A stretch of 64,000 nucleotides of DNA from Dipteris shenzhenensis (taxonomy: Eukaryota; Polypodiophyta; Polypodiopsida; Gleicheniales), in NCBI GenBank assembly GCA_047967505.1, contig CM106538.1. One strand, given 5' to 3'. The translations under genes were made by a program, and so were the position numbers. The number at the start of each line of letters is the position of its first letter. Position 1 is the stretch's first letter. The notes below the pieces were generated by a model. It worked only from the letters and a program-made list of their open reading frames with translations. It was not told the origin of the DNA and did not search any database. Shown here piece by piece: positions 35,874 to 47,380 of this stretch.

Positions 35874-36776
35874 ATACACAAAATCATCGACCCCGTTCAC
35901 TAAGGATCTTTGTTGGGAAGTTTTGGGTCTCTTCACATAGACTCCATATTGAGAGTGGTCGAGAAGAGGGTTTACCTAAACAGAGATGCATATGCACCTT
36001 ATGTGACCTACAAGAGATTGAGTGTGAGAAGCATTTCATTTTTTAGATGCTCAATGTATTATGAGATTCAAGGGCACTTCTATTTCCTATTCAGTGATAG
36101 CTCCAGGTTGCTATTCTATTTTCTCTCTTTCCTAGACCAGAGATGTTTGGCTGCTTTCATTCATGAGACAGTCAGACACTATGAGCGCCTACTTTGATTG
36201 CAGAGATAAGAGCAATGTATCCTGGTAGACTCTTCTCATCAAAGCATGATCAATGAGTTCTTCTAGTTGGACATATAGGCTTCCACCCTATAGGCCTTCG
36301 CCATGATCACAACCCAGCGTGAGGAGACAATAGCTCAGATAGACGGTTGATGCACATATTACACTTGGGGACATTCCCTCCTTGTTCAGAGTTGGAGCGT
36401 GACCAATAGGGGTCACTGTAGCCCTTGTTAGACATAGATCCATTGACTAGGAGACAACACAGGACCACGCCCATAGGCAATCATTCTATCTCTGACTTCA
36501 TGCTCCCACTCCCTCACCCTTGATGAGAGGAGATAGAGAGGACCTTGTCATCGTGACACTAGAGCATATTTCACTTTGTAATCTAACGACATATGATCTC
36601 ATGATGAGGATGATGGTGGTGATGTAGGGGATTATTCTGATATGACTATGTAGCATTTAGCTTTTTGCCTTATGCATGGGTGTTGATGCTCGGTTAGTAG
36701 CTCCACCCTTTTAGCTTGCTTGTATTAGGTTTCTCACAATCTCATAGACCCCCATTAGTCTTCTGAAGATTTTAAT

Positions 36777-36780
<4 letters not shown>
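35874..36780. other. No recognisable gene
   Basis: An open frame at 35910-36197 has no known motif. It may continue sequence that the copia element split, but I could not join it to the frame at 30404. Confidence 0.35.
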
Positions 36781-36832
<52 letters not shown>

Positions 36833-36833
36833 C
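36781..36833. repeat. (CT)n microsatellite
   Basis: About 25 CT units with one interruption. A shorter CT run lies at 37024-37046. Confidence 0.95.
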
Positions 36834-37046
36834 CAATTTCAATAAGACAAGAGCTTTAAAAATTGCTAACAAGTACTTAAAACTCCCAAAAGGTAAAGAA
36901 AGATTTAAAAAGTGACAAAGTATACGAAAAAATAAGAAACTCCTAAAAAGTGATAAATATTACTAAAAGTGCTCTCACAATGTGGTTGCAACCAGCACGG
37001 TAGTCTCTTGCAAAATATATTGCGTCTCTCTCTCTCTCTCTCTCTT

Positions 37047-38341
37047 TGTGCCCCCAAAATTTCACAAGATGCAAATAAAAATTAACGAGCATAATGATTT
37101 GTGAGGAAAAGAGATAGCAACTGATAGCATTGGAAGTCAGACTACTGATCTATGTAAGATGTGCTCTTTATATTTTTTAGAATTTGCATCTCCCTAATCA
37201 ATTCCTACTATAGCTTTGCTGAGTTTTTTAAAGGTCTCACTCCTAGTATCTTCTACTACATTCCAATTGTCTAGTATTCCTCCAATCCTGATTTTCTTTA
37301 AGTTGTTGAGCTACCTTTTAGCTTGCTCCTTTATTTCCCTTTGAACCTAAGCATCTAAAGAGCTCTTCACTTCTCCTTTGAAATTTTCTTGAATCTTCCC
37401 CTTAATCTTCTTATGCAACTCTTCCATTTGAGTTGAGACTAGCTCCTCATCCAAAACTATGTGGGGAGTTGGATTTATAGTCCAAGCTCAGCAATTTTCC
37501 TCTCTCTTCTAGCTTTTGAAATCTATTGTTCAGCTTACTGTTCTCCCACTTGATAAGGAGAATATAATCTTGGAGAGTAAGGATGACTTCATTTTACTTA
37601 GTGCTATGTAAAGGTAATGCTATTGTTGTAGCATGGAAGGCTGCTTCTCTACTTTTTTGTTACTCATTGCAAAATAAAAAATGAGAGTGTATAGGGATCC
37701 CAGCTTCTATGGCTCTAATGGCACACAAATGATGCAAAATTTGACTTTGACTTAGGGACAAAAAATTTGTAGATTATCTTTTAATAGCTAAAATTTCATT
37801 TTACTTTGAATTGATTTGAGAAAACCTTGAATAGTTATGCTTATTTCTTTATGTGTGGAAAAAATTGTCAGGAGCACGAACCTAGTAAAAGTTTGGATGA
37901 AGGTGAATGATAGTTAGAGAGGGACCTCCTATCTTTTGTTTTGAATAATATCATCTTGTTGGAGACAAATCAACCTTGCTAGGATTGGGAGCATGGGAGG
38001 AGTAGCACAATTGGTGAGATTTGGGGGTCACTTTGGTCTTTTCCACAAATTCTTCATGTGGTAGTGAATGAGTAAATGCACAATGGAGTCAAGAAGCATG
38101 TGGGAAATTATAACTCAAGTAGACATAGCAACTTCATGATTTGTCATAACTAATCTCTATTAACTAGTTTTCCGGTGGACTACAAACTTCCTTCAAAATC
38201 CCATTTAAGAACCCAATTGGCTCCCAACTTGTAAGTATACTTTTGAAAATTTTTAAAATTTTGGTAATTCAAAAGCCCCTTTTTGAGCACATGTGCTAGA
38301 TTAACATATTCTTGAGTGAAGGTCTATCAAGATGGGAAGAG
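37047..38341. other. No recognisable gene
   Basis: AT-rich intergenic DNA with no motif found. Confidence 0.45.
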
Positions 38342-38697
38342 GAGTGCTTTGTTGTTGTGATGTACTCAAAACTATGAGCTCTCTCTATGTTATACCTCTC
38401 CTTGAAAGCATTATCTTTGTCACCTTTAAATTTAACTCCATCCTCATCTTCTTTGCATCAACTTTATATTTAGCTCCATCTCTGCCATCAACTCTTATCT
38501 TCACACCTATCTCTATCTCGAGTGCTTTGTTGTTGTGATGTACTAAAAAATATGAGCTCTCTCTATGTTATATCTCTCCTTGAAAACATTATCTTTGTCA
38601 CCTTTAAATTTAACTCCATCCTCATCTTCTTTGCATCAGCTTTATATTTAGCTCCATCTTTGCCATCAACTCTTATCTTCACACCTATCTCTGTCTC
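38342..38697. repeat. 178-bp tandem duplication
   Basis: Units 38342-38519 and 38520-38697 are nearly identical, starting GAGTGCTTTGTTGTTGTGAT. The small difference between them suggests a recent duplication. Confidence 0.9.
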
Positions 38698-39489
38698 TTT
38701 TATTACCAACTCAATGAAGGAGGTGGAGGCATAGCAATAACATTAATGCAAAAGACACTTTATTTATAACTTGGATAATCACATTGGTGTGAAAGTAGAT
38801 TGATGAAAAACTTGGCCAATTATATGTTAATGGATGATAACAAAACTAGGAGATGGTAATGGTGATGGGTTAGAGATGAATAATTCCTAAAAAGTAAGAT
38901 GGCCAACTCGTTTGGAGTAAAAGTAGAGAGATCATGAATAACAGAAGGAAGAATGAGTTGAGGAAGAAGCCAATGATAGCTATGTGTTCATTTTCATCCT
39001 TTGAGCATCCTTTTCCTCCACACTTTACACCAAATCTCATTTTCCTTCTCACATTTTTCTACATTTTTTCCCAAACCAATCACTATCTTCTTTTTTAGTA
39101 ATGTCCTTTTTTTCCTCAACCTACTTAGGAACTACCCGCATATTTAGTAATTGTATACTCCATTATTGGATGATTGATGTCTTTCTATACAAAGGTCCTG
39201 CAACATAAGAGCATGGCTAAAATAAATAGGTCTTGAAATGCTCAAGTATGGAAGCAACAATACTTTGAAATAGTCAACGAGCTTAATATACCTTACACAT
39301 GTGGACATCTTAAAAATTGATTTGATTGATTTGGCAAGGCACCTTGGTAGTGATTGAATAACATATCTCAAATGTAAAGAGAGAAATATAAAGCCAAGGT
39401 ACATACTAATAGCTTGTTATGTTAGCCAGACAATTTCAAGACACTTTGCCTTTCCTCTTTTTTGAAGGTTTTTTGAAATGAACAAGCGT
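38698..39489. other. No recognisable gene
   Basis: AT-rich intergenic DNA with no motif found. Confidence 0.4.
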
Positions 39490-40990
39490 TCCTAGTTCAA
39501 TTTTTCAACGTTTGTATCATTTCTTCTTTCACACATGCTAAGTCCTAGTTTGTTAGTGTTGATGGAGCTTTTAGTCATTTCTTCCAATCATTCCCTTGTC
39601 TAATCCATAAATTCCTCGATGTATTTGAAACTTAAAGGTCCAAACATCTAGACTTGTATGTATTCTTCTCATCGACCATATGTTTCTACAATGATCCAAA
39701 TTGGGTGCTCATAGAATAGGGGCTGATGCCAAGGCCAAGTTAAGGGTCTCATATGACAATTAACATTCTTTTGTCTAATGGAATATAATCAACAATTTGT
39801 ACTAAGGTCACCATCTCTACATAATTATAAATAAATCTATGGTACTAGTCCATATGCTTGGTGAACCATTGCATTGGTGGGTGGGGGTAACTCCAAAATT
39901 CGTTTGATTTTGTTAGAATCAGTGGAGATCCCATTTTGGACGCTACATGTCCGAGTACTCTTCGATTATTACCCCATGTTTCACCCAAAATTGGCACTTA
40001 AGGGGATTGAGTGAAATTCTATAGAGACAGCATCTTTTGAACACCAATCTCAAATACTTAAGATGATCATCCCACTTAGAGCGAACACACAGATCATCCA
40101 AGAAAACTTCCAAAAAAATCCCTCAGGTATTCCTTGAATGCAGTGATCATTAATCGTTGGAATGTTGCGGGCACATTGGTGAGTCCAAAGATCATCACCC
40201 TTGAAGCATAGACCTCCCATTCCATGGAAACGGCTATTTTATGCTAATCTTTGTGGTTCTATGGACACCTGATTATACTTTAAAAACCCATCCAAGAAGC
40301 CATAATATTTCTTTCCTGCGACTCTTTCTAGGATGTGCTCTATGAAGGGCAGTGGGGTAATGATCCTTATGGGTTGCTGCATTGACCTTTTTGAGGTCAA
40401 TGCGTACCCTAAAATTGGCATTCTTCTTTAGAACTATAACAATGGGGGAACCCAATCTGTATGCTTGATCTCATATATGAACCCAACGTCGATCTGCTTT
40501 TGTATCTCCTCTCGAATGATCATTGCATACTTTGGGTTCACGGGGTAGGGTCGTTGCCATATTGGTCTAATGTCATCCATCATAGGGATGGTGTGTTGCA
40601 CTACTCCCAACGGCACACCCTTCATGTCTAAGTACTTCCAGGCAAAACAATCTTGAAATTCATGCAGCAAGGCATGTTCTTGCTCAAGATTTGGGCCATC
40701 AGCTCTGTAAATCAAATTAGGGTCCTCTCTGGAACCAGCCAGATTCACTTCCTTGACCTTTGCAAGTCCATCATACCCATTTTGGTCTCCAGGCCGACCT
40801 CTTAGCTTGTTCCAACAGTATCCTATGATCTTGTACCGTGTAGTTTTTAAAGTGTTTGGGAACCTAGCACGGGTCAGTTTCCTCCTCATTCTCATCATCT
40901 TCTACAACTTTCGAGACAATTTACTTCTCCTTGTGGGATGTTTTAGGATCCTGGTCCTTTGAGGCCTTGACTTTGTGGGGTGGTTCTTTG
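39490..40990 (-). pseudogene. Ty3/gypsy reverse transcriptase fragment
   Basis: Read on the minus strand: RPIWQRPYPVNPKYAMIIRE, IVIVLKKNANFRVRIDLKK, HILERVAGKKYYGFLDGF, then a decayed palm with a box like FLDDLCV. The frame changes at least twice. The sequence differs from the intronic gypsy element and looks like another lineage, possibly Tat/Athila-like. Confidence 0.8.
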
Positions 40991-41248
40991 CAAGGGAAAC
41001 CTCCACTACTTTAAGGGAGCCTAGGGGGGCCTTTAGCCTATTCAGTCAGGCTCCCCAGTTTGATGAGAATTTGAGATGTGTAATAACTGCACCAACATAT
41101 CTTAGCCAATGAAGGTATGTTTTGAATTCCCTTATCCCCTAGTCTTTTGTGGGGACTCTTAAGATGTTTATCATATTAACAGGCACCACCATGCCTAGCC
41201 CTTAAAGATCTAGAGCTGCCATCTTGGTTCCCATTCTTTCAGTTGCAT

Positions 41249-42805
41249 CTATGGTTGCCAAAACATGCATGCAATTTTGGGAGAACTCAGGTTCTGGCAA
41301 CAGAGCATACCAGCGCTCATCCCAAACCCCACCTTTATCCTCCTTGATTGCTTCTCGATGGCCGGGTCAGGGTATTCATTTTGACCCAATTGGCTTGCAT
41401 CCCATCTACATGGCTGTGTCTCACTAGCCTTACCACTTACCTCGGGCCATGGTGCGGTAGGTTCCCTATTTGATCGGCCAAGTAATGAGGATGTTGACGT
41501 GGAGATTGTTGTAGTCTCTTCATCTGAGCCACTTTGGATAATGACTCTGTCTGAACCACCCCCCACTTTAATTGCATTCGCTCGACCCTTGCCATGGCCA
41601 TCCTTCCCTATTGGCCTATTGACAGAGCTCCTTACTCATGGCTTTGGCTTGGCCCCTCATAATCACATTCAGTGACACTGAAGATACCTGCCCCTTTCGA
41701 TACTTAATAAGTTCATATTGGCTTTTGGGTTGGAAACTAGCCTAGGTGCCCTTCTCATAGGGCAATTCTTATAGAGATGATTCACTCCACATCCTAAACA
41801 CAATGGAGTATTTGAATTGGTTGGCATCAGCCCCGGTATGAGGTGAGATCATCCTTGTATGGGCAATCCCTCAATAAGTGAGTCCCTTGACATTTGTAGC
41901 AGGCTATGGCCTGGTTAGCAGTGGTTTTGTAGGGACACTCACTGGTGCGATGCAGACCTTGGCAAGTACAGCACTGGATGGCCAGTCTATGATTTACAGC
42001 ATTCATGTCCCTAGCCCACTGCATTGCAAGAGTTGTTTGATACACTGGAATGTAATGCTTGTCTTGCATCGCATAATGGGGTTGATTTGATGGGGTTGAT
42101 ACACAGGACTCTCATGAGAGATCTCAATGGAAGTGGAACAGAAGAGGGTGAGAGAAAGGGAGAGCCACACAACTTTTTATGGTTGCAGAATGGCCTAATC
42201 TTCTATGTCATCCATATATATATGTGTTTAAGTATTGTACATAGTCGAGGTTAAGGTACAGTGGCCTTTAACCCCTAAAACCTCCCACTTAAAGGCCAAT
42301 GTGCCTTTAAGGGGGGGAAAAAACTAGTGGACATACTATACAATGCCCATTAATACATGACAATACTATCCAATGCCCATCAATACATGATGATACTCAA
42401 ACCCCGTTGACTATGTAGACTCTTCATTAGCATATCGAAAGGGTTATCATCTATATGAACCTTGACAACCTCTATGCGCTTGTCCTCAAGTGCCTCCCTG
42501 ATGAAATGGTACCCAACCTCAATGTGTTTGGTCTTTGCATGAAATACTGGATTCCGTGCTAGTTGAATAGCACTGATGGAATCACTATACAATGTTGCTA
42601 CACCTATATGAATCCCCAAATCTCCCACTAGTAAGCTGATCAAGCCATATAGCCTCCTTGCAACCCTCTGTGGCTACAACATACTCAGCCTTTGTAGTAG
42701 ACAAAGAAACACACTTATGTGTGCAAGACATCCATTACATTGCACTACTTGCAAAGGTGAATACATAACCAGAAGTGGATCTCCTGCTATCCACATGCCC
42801 TACAT
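41249..42805 (-). mobile_element. Composite copia/gag segment, copy A
   Basis: On the minus strand, in order: end of a copia RNase H (42320-42805, GDLGIHIGVATLYSDSISAI), copia LTR (42110-42320), then a gag-like piece with two CCHC knuckles (41827-42069, CCTCQGLHRTSEC and CYKCQGTHLLRDC) and its downstream sequence. Copy B at 62495-63930 (+) has the same joins and the same small duplication near the LTR, so both descend from one composite unit. Confidence 0.85.
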
Positions 42806-44990
42806 AGTACCAATGAAAGATAACATTCAAATACCTTGTGCCCTTCCGATTGTCGACATTATGTAATTTGTATGTGCATATCCTTACCTTTGGCTACATG
42901 CAGTCCGTATTCTGTTTTTGTCTTGCTATGTGTCACACATCGACTTTCAATGAGTATTATTTATTGTAGACCAATACCATATTTTTTGTTTGCAGACGTC
43001 CATGTTGGTATTGATAGAAATCGCGAAGGATGCAGTGGAAGCAATGCAGTGATGATAAACCTGGGTGAATGTTCAAAGCACGTCCTTGTGGTGAGGCTAG
43101 GAAGTCATCCCAAAGTTGCAAACTAGCAAAGCAAACATGAAGAGGGCCTTTCATGAAGTAGCAAGATATGAGTATGAGGAAGGTATGGTGGTTTGCATAG
43201 TATTCTATAATTACCACAATGTATACGTTTGTTTTTTCTTCCACCAATGTGTTCTTCTGAGTGTTTGAGTGGGTTACCAACTGCTTGACTTATCGTTGAT
43301 GTACAGGGTATTACTTCAAGAATCCGCATCTGGATAGTTACTATTCTACCTATGAGGGATGTTGTCATAGTTTATGCATTTTGAATTAGTGTAGTCTGTC
43401 CATGGTTCATTCTAGAAAGCACATGATTGGGCACTGTATTATTTCTGCATTGATAGTCTAGTCAATTTTACACTAATTTTTGAGTTCAATGGAAGTGTGA
43501 CCTCACGACGTGAGTGCTTTGCGTTAATGAGGATTTTTTTTAAATGAACAAAGATCCTTTCGGCAATTACATTTTCTGATCCCCCTTTCACTGAAGTCCC
43601 TTGTTTACAAGCCCATATAATTGTTTTTGGCAACTATGATTAAATGTTCCTCGTTTCTTCATGGAAGACACAGTGAATACGTCGTTTTCTATTTAAGTTT
43701 TCTATTTAAGTTTTAGGAATGCACATCTTATTTCCTTCTTTTCTTTAATTTTTAGCATCCAAGCGTTCATGTGTGAAAATAGATTTGCAAGATGATGCAA
43801 CTTTGAATACCTCCATAACACCAAAGCATGTCAATGGCCCACCACTTTCTAGTACTCATTACAATGCTGGCCCTATAGTTCCACTACATCATAACTTTAT
43901 AGGTGGCAAAAACTCACTACCCACTCTGTCAATAGATGTTCTTTCAAAGTATATAATATTATATGTTAATAACATTTAAAATTATATACTTTACATACTA
44001 ATAACCTTAACAATTAAAAAATACTGTTAGTAAAAAAAAGACATTAATTAAAAAAATGTAACAATGAAAATATTTTTGAAAGGGAGGTCTTCTAGCATAT
44101 GTACTTTATATAATACTTATTCTTCAAACAATGAAGAATTAGTAAATGTATTTGTAAGGTAGTTGTTAATATGAAAAGTCTCTACAATATTCTTCCTACT
44201 ATTAACTAGATATTAAGTTTTAATAAAAATATACATTATTAACTTAAAAACTAATATAAATATAATGTAATTATTATATAAATTTAAATAAATATATAAA
44301 TTATTAATATTATACATTAATGACATTTAAAATTATGTGTATTATATACTAATAACCTTTAAAATTTAAAAAGGTAGTCAATCAAAGAATTGAATTAATT
44401 TAAAAAATAAGGAAATATTAAATTTTACATACGCGCTTTTAGCATGTATGCTTTTCTTCCATGTGTATAATACTTGTTAGTCAAAGAATCAAGAATTAGA
44501 GAATGTATTTGTAAGGTAGGTATTTAAAACCATAGAATTTGGAAGAGGTTTAGCATACTTGCTTATCTTTATTACATTATGTAATACTTTGCAAAAGCCT
44601 TAAACTTTGTTTAAGACTTTGCACAAAACTACACTATCATTGAATCCATTGGGATATCATTTTTCTACTTTAGCAACCACCAGATATCCATGGTATGAAT
44701 CCATGATTTGGAATACATATTTCTTCTGAATATTTCTACTTCTTCATTTCTTCTGATACACCATGCTGCATGAATGTAAGAAAATATGAATCGGTGTGCT
44801 TTTAGCCGATGTGCTTGTCCCTAATCTCAGTAGGATACTTTGACTAGGTCTTATAATTACTTAAAGTAAAGCCTTTGCAAAGGATCGTACCTAGTATTGG
44901 ATATAAACAAAACACTTTGGAAAGCATATAATATATAGTCTATATATATCTAAACTAAATACTTTGGAATGCATATTTTATATAGTCTAT
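42806..44990. other. AT-rich region, no clear gene
   Basis: Two short frames (about 42996-43125 and 43750-43980) follow pyrimidine-rich AG sites and could be old exons, but no family was recognised. From about 44000 the DNA is very AT-rich. Confidence 0.35.
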
Positions 44991-44999
44991 ATACCTTAA

Positions 45000-45440
45000 A
45001 TCTTACACCCTAAATCTTAAATCCTAAAGTTCCCTAAATCTTAGGTTATACAATCTAAGCTCTTAAACTTATATAACAGTTCTAATTCCTAAACCCTAGA
45101 CCCTAAACCTTAAACCCTAACCCCTATACCTTAAATTCTAAAACCTAATTTCCAGATCCTAAACCCTAGATTCTAGACTCTAAGCTCATGAACTTATATA
45201 CTAAACCCTAAACCCTAAAACATAAACCCTAAATCTTAAACCCTAAAAGCTAAACCTAAACCCTAAACCCTAAATGCTAAATCCTTAACCCTAAACCGTA
45301 AACCCTAGATCCTAAACCCTAAACCCTAAATCCTAAACCCTGAATCCTAAAACCATAATCATAAACCCAAAACCCTAAACACTAAATCTTAAACCCTTAG
45401 ATACTAAACCCTAAACCCTAGCCCTAAAATACAACCAAAA
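45000..45440. repeat. Degenerate interstitial telomere-type repeat (CCCTAAA)n
   Basis: Dozens of CCCTAAA and near variants (CCTAAA, CTTAAA) run in one orientation. A short array in the opposite orientation (TTTAGGG) lies at about 46030-46115. Confidence 0.85.
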
Positions 45441-46056
45441 TTTATTGATTTTTTTCAATTTGTGCAAGAGGTTTGATATATCCCCCAACCTGAGGTTAAT
45501 GGCGCACCCAACCTATTGAAAAAATCAAGGAATTTTCTTGATTTGTGCAACATGTTGGATATATCCCCCAACTTGTTGCTTGAGCAACAGGTTGGGGTCA
45601 CCCCAATCTATTGTACAAATCTAAAAAATTCTTGATTTGTGCAACACGTTGGGGAATATATCCAACCTGTTGCACAAACCAAGAAATTTCTGGATTTGTG
45701 GAACAGATTGGATATATCCCCCAACCTATTACTCGAGCAACAGATTGGGAGTGCACCCCCAACCTATTGCTTGAGCAACAGGTTGGGGAGTATATCTAAT
45801 CTATTGCACAAATCACGAAAATTCCTTGATTTTTGCAAAAGGTTAGGTGCACCCTTATTCCTTGAGCAACAGGTTGGGGGGTATATCCAACCTATTGCAC
45901 AAATCAAGAAAATTCCTTGATTTTTGCAAAAGGTTGGGTGCACCCTTAACCTGTTGCACGTGCAATAGGTTGGGGGATATATCAAACATATTGCACAAAT
46001 TAAAAAAATTCATTAAATTTTGGTTGTATTTTACGGTTAGGGTTTAGGGTTTAGGA
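45406..46056. repeat. Fold-back unit with about 85-bp inverted ends and nested palindromes
   Basis: The left end (about 45406-45490) is nearly the reverse complement of the right end (about 45966-46056), sharing TGGTTGTATTTTA, TTGCACAAATT and GGGGGATATATCAAAC. Inside, CCCCAACyTGTTGCT arms form palindromes at 45566-45597, 45718-45749, 45755-45787 and 45949-45972, alternating with TTGCACAAATCAAGAAAATT-type inverted motifs. No coding capacity is credible. Confidence 0.8.
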
Positions 46057-46199
46057 TTTACAGTGGCTAAGATGTTTTGGTATTAATTGTTTAAAGTTTA
46101 GGATCTAGGGTTTAGGTTTAATGCCTTCTCTACTCGTTTTGATATAAAAGTTTTGATTATTTATTGTGTCTTTTTTTGAGTTGCTAATCTATTTTTGTA

Positions 46200-46515
46200 C
46201 ATAAAACAGATATTCACCCTAACAAAGGGTATAGATGTGGTGTTATATAAGAAGAATGAAGTGGTGGCTTTTGGAGGAATTCATAGTCTTGATCTTATGA
46301 ATGTGTGTCATTTCCAACATTGTAGTGATAATCACCAACGTTGTAAATCGTGAAGTACATTTAAAGTATCCACATGGAGACTTTGAAACATTGGGAGATA
46401 TCTTACAATGTGACATATTTGATATGCAAGCACAGAGAATGCTTCAGGACCAAGACGAAGTTGTTCCAAAGACATACTTTCAAGATATCATGAAACTTAT
46501 TTTGAGGGGGAAAAA
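46200..46515 (+). pseudogene. Fragment resembling a CACTA/Transposase_24-like C-terminal domain
   Basis: The frame reads TKGIDVVLYKKNEVVAFGGI and, after a break near 46345, VHLKYPHGDFETLGDILQC. The pattern (valine-rich strand, 'VA-G-I', then a 'G--ETLGD' step) recalls the domain near the end of plant En/Spm-type transposon proteins. This is weak recognition. It could instead be an N-terminal piece of the DUF7869-like locus downstream. Confidence 0.35.
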
Positions 46516-46923
46516 GTAGAGATGTTATCTTGCTTCGGAGAAGTTTTAGCAATTGGCAACTTTAAGCGCTATGCTCAGAGTTTTCTCTGTATAGTGGAGA
46601 TAATTAAGTTGACTAGTGTAGGTGTCATTCAAAATGCAATGGATAGTACTTCACATCTAGACGTCCATAATACTACGTCTCATCTACAAGTTCATAGTAC
46701 TTGTAAATGGGGGTTAGCTTTCTTGAAATCAAGTTTGCCCAAGACAGTTTCCTTCAATGTCATGGAAGACATAATAGAATATTATCAGAAGAAAAGGACT
46801 ATAATACAAATGGGATCCAAATTGATAAGAAGCTATAGTGGTGATCAAGAGTATCATAGTGACATGCTCATAGGTATTGAGGACATTATAGTAACATATG
46901 TTGATGCAGAAAAGGTTTCTTAT

Positions 46924-47268
46924 GTTGCAAGTGACTCAAAATATACTCACTGGTATAGAAGACTTGTCTTGTGTTGCAAGTGATTCGAATAGGCTCACTA
47001 GTATAGAAGACTTGTCTTGTGTTGCAAGTGATGCGAACAGGCTCATTGGTATATAATACTTGTCTTGTGTTGCAAGTCAGTCACTTGAACAGGCTCACTA
47101 GTATAGAAGACTTGTCCTGTGTTGCAAGTGACTCGAATGGGCTCACTGGTATAAAAGACTTGTCCTGTGTTGCAAGTCACTCAAACAAGCTCACAGGTAT
47201 AGAAGACTTGTTTTGTGTTGCAAGTGACTCAAACATGCTTACTGATATAGAAGACTTGTCTTGTGTTG
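46924..47268 (+). repeat. 48-bp coding minisatellite, seven copies
   Basis: Units begin at 46924, 46973, 47021, 47069, 47121, 47169 and 47217. Most are exactly 48 bp and encode a 16-residue repeat such as VASDSNRLTSIEDLSC. One unit has a 1-base insertion and one a 4-base insertion, so the frame is kept only in part of the array. Confidence 0.9.
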
Positions 47269-47380
47269 AGAATAATAAGAAGGGACCACAAAGAAAATAC
47301 ACGCAAAGATCGATGGGATAAGTGATGCAATAACAGGAATTGATGATATTAGTGACAATGATCATGATGTTACCACTCGA

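Noticed and set aside
42996-43980. Two candidate exons of an unknown gene
   Set aside because: AG sites precede both, but no family match, start codon or consistent joining frame was found.
45000-45440. A true chromosome end
   Set aside because: The CCCTAAA units are degenerate and sequence continues for almost 19 kb beyond, so this is an interstitial telomere-type repeat.
45447-46010. Regular palindromic repeats that could suggest a CRISPR array
   Set aside because: Unit spacing is irregular, spacers are themselves repetitive, the ends are inverted copies, and the context is a plant nuclear genome.
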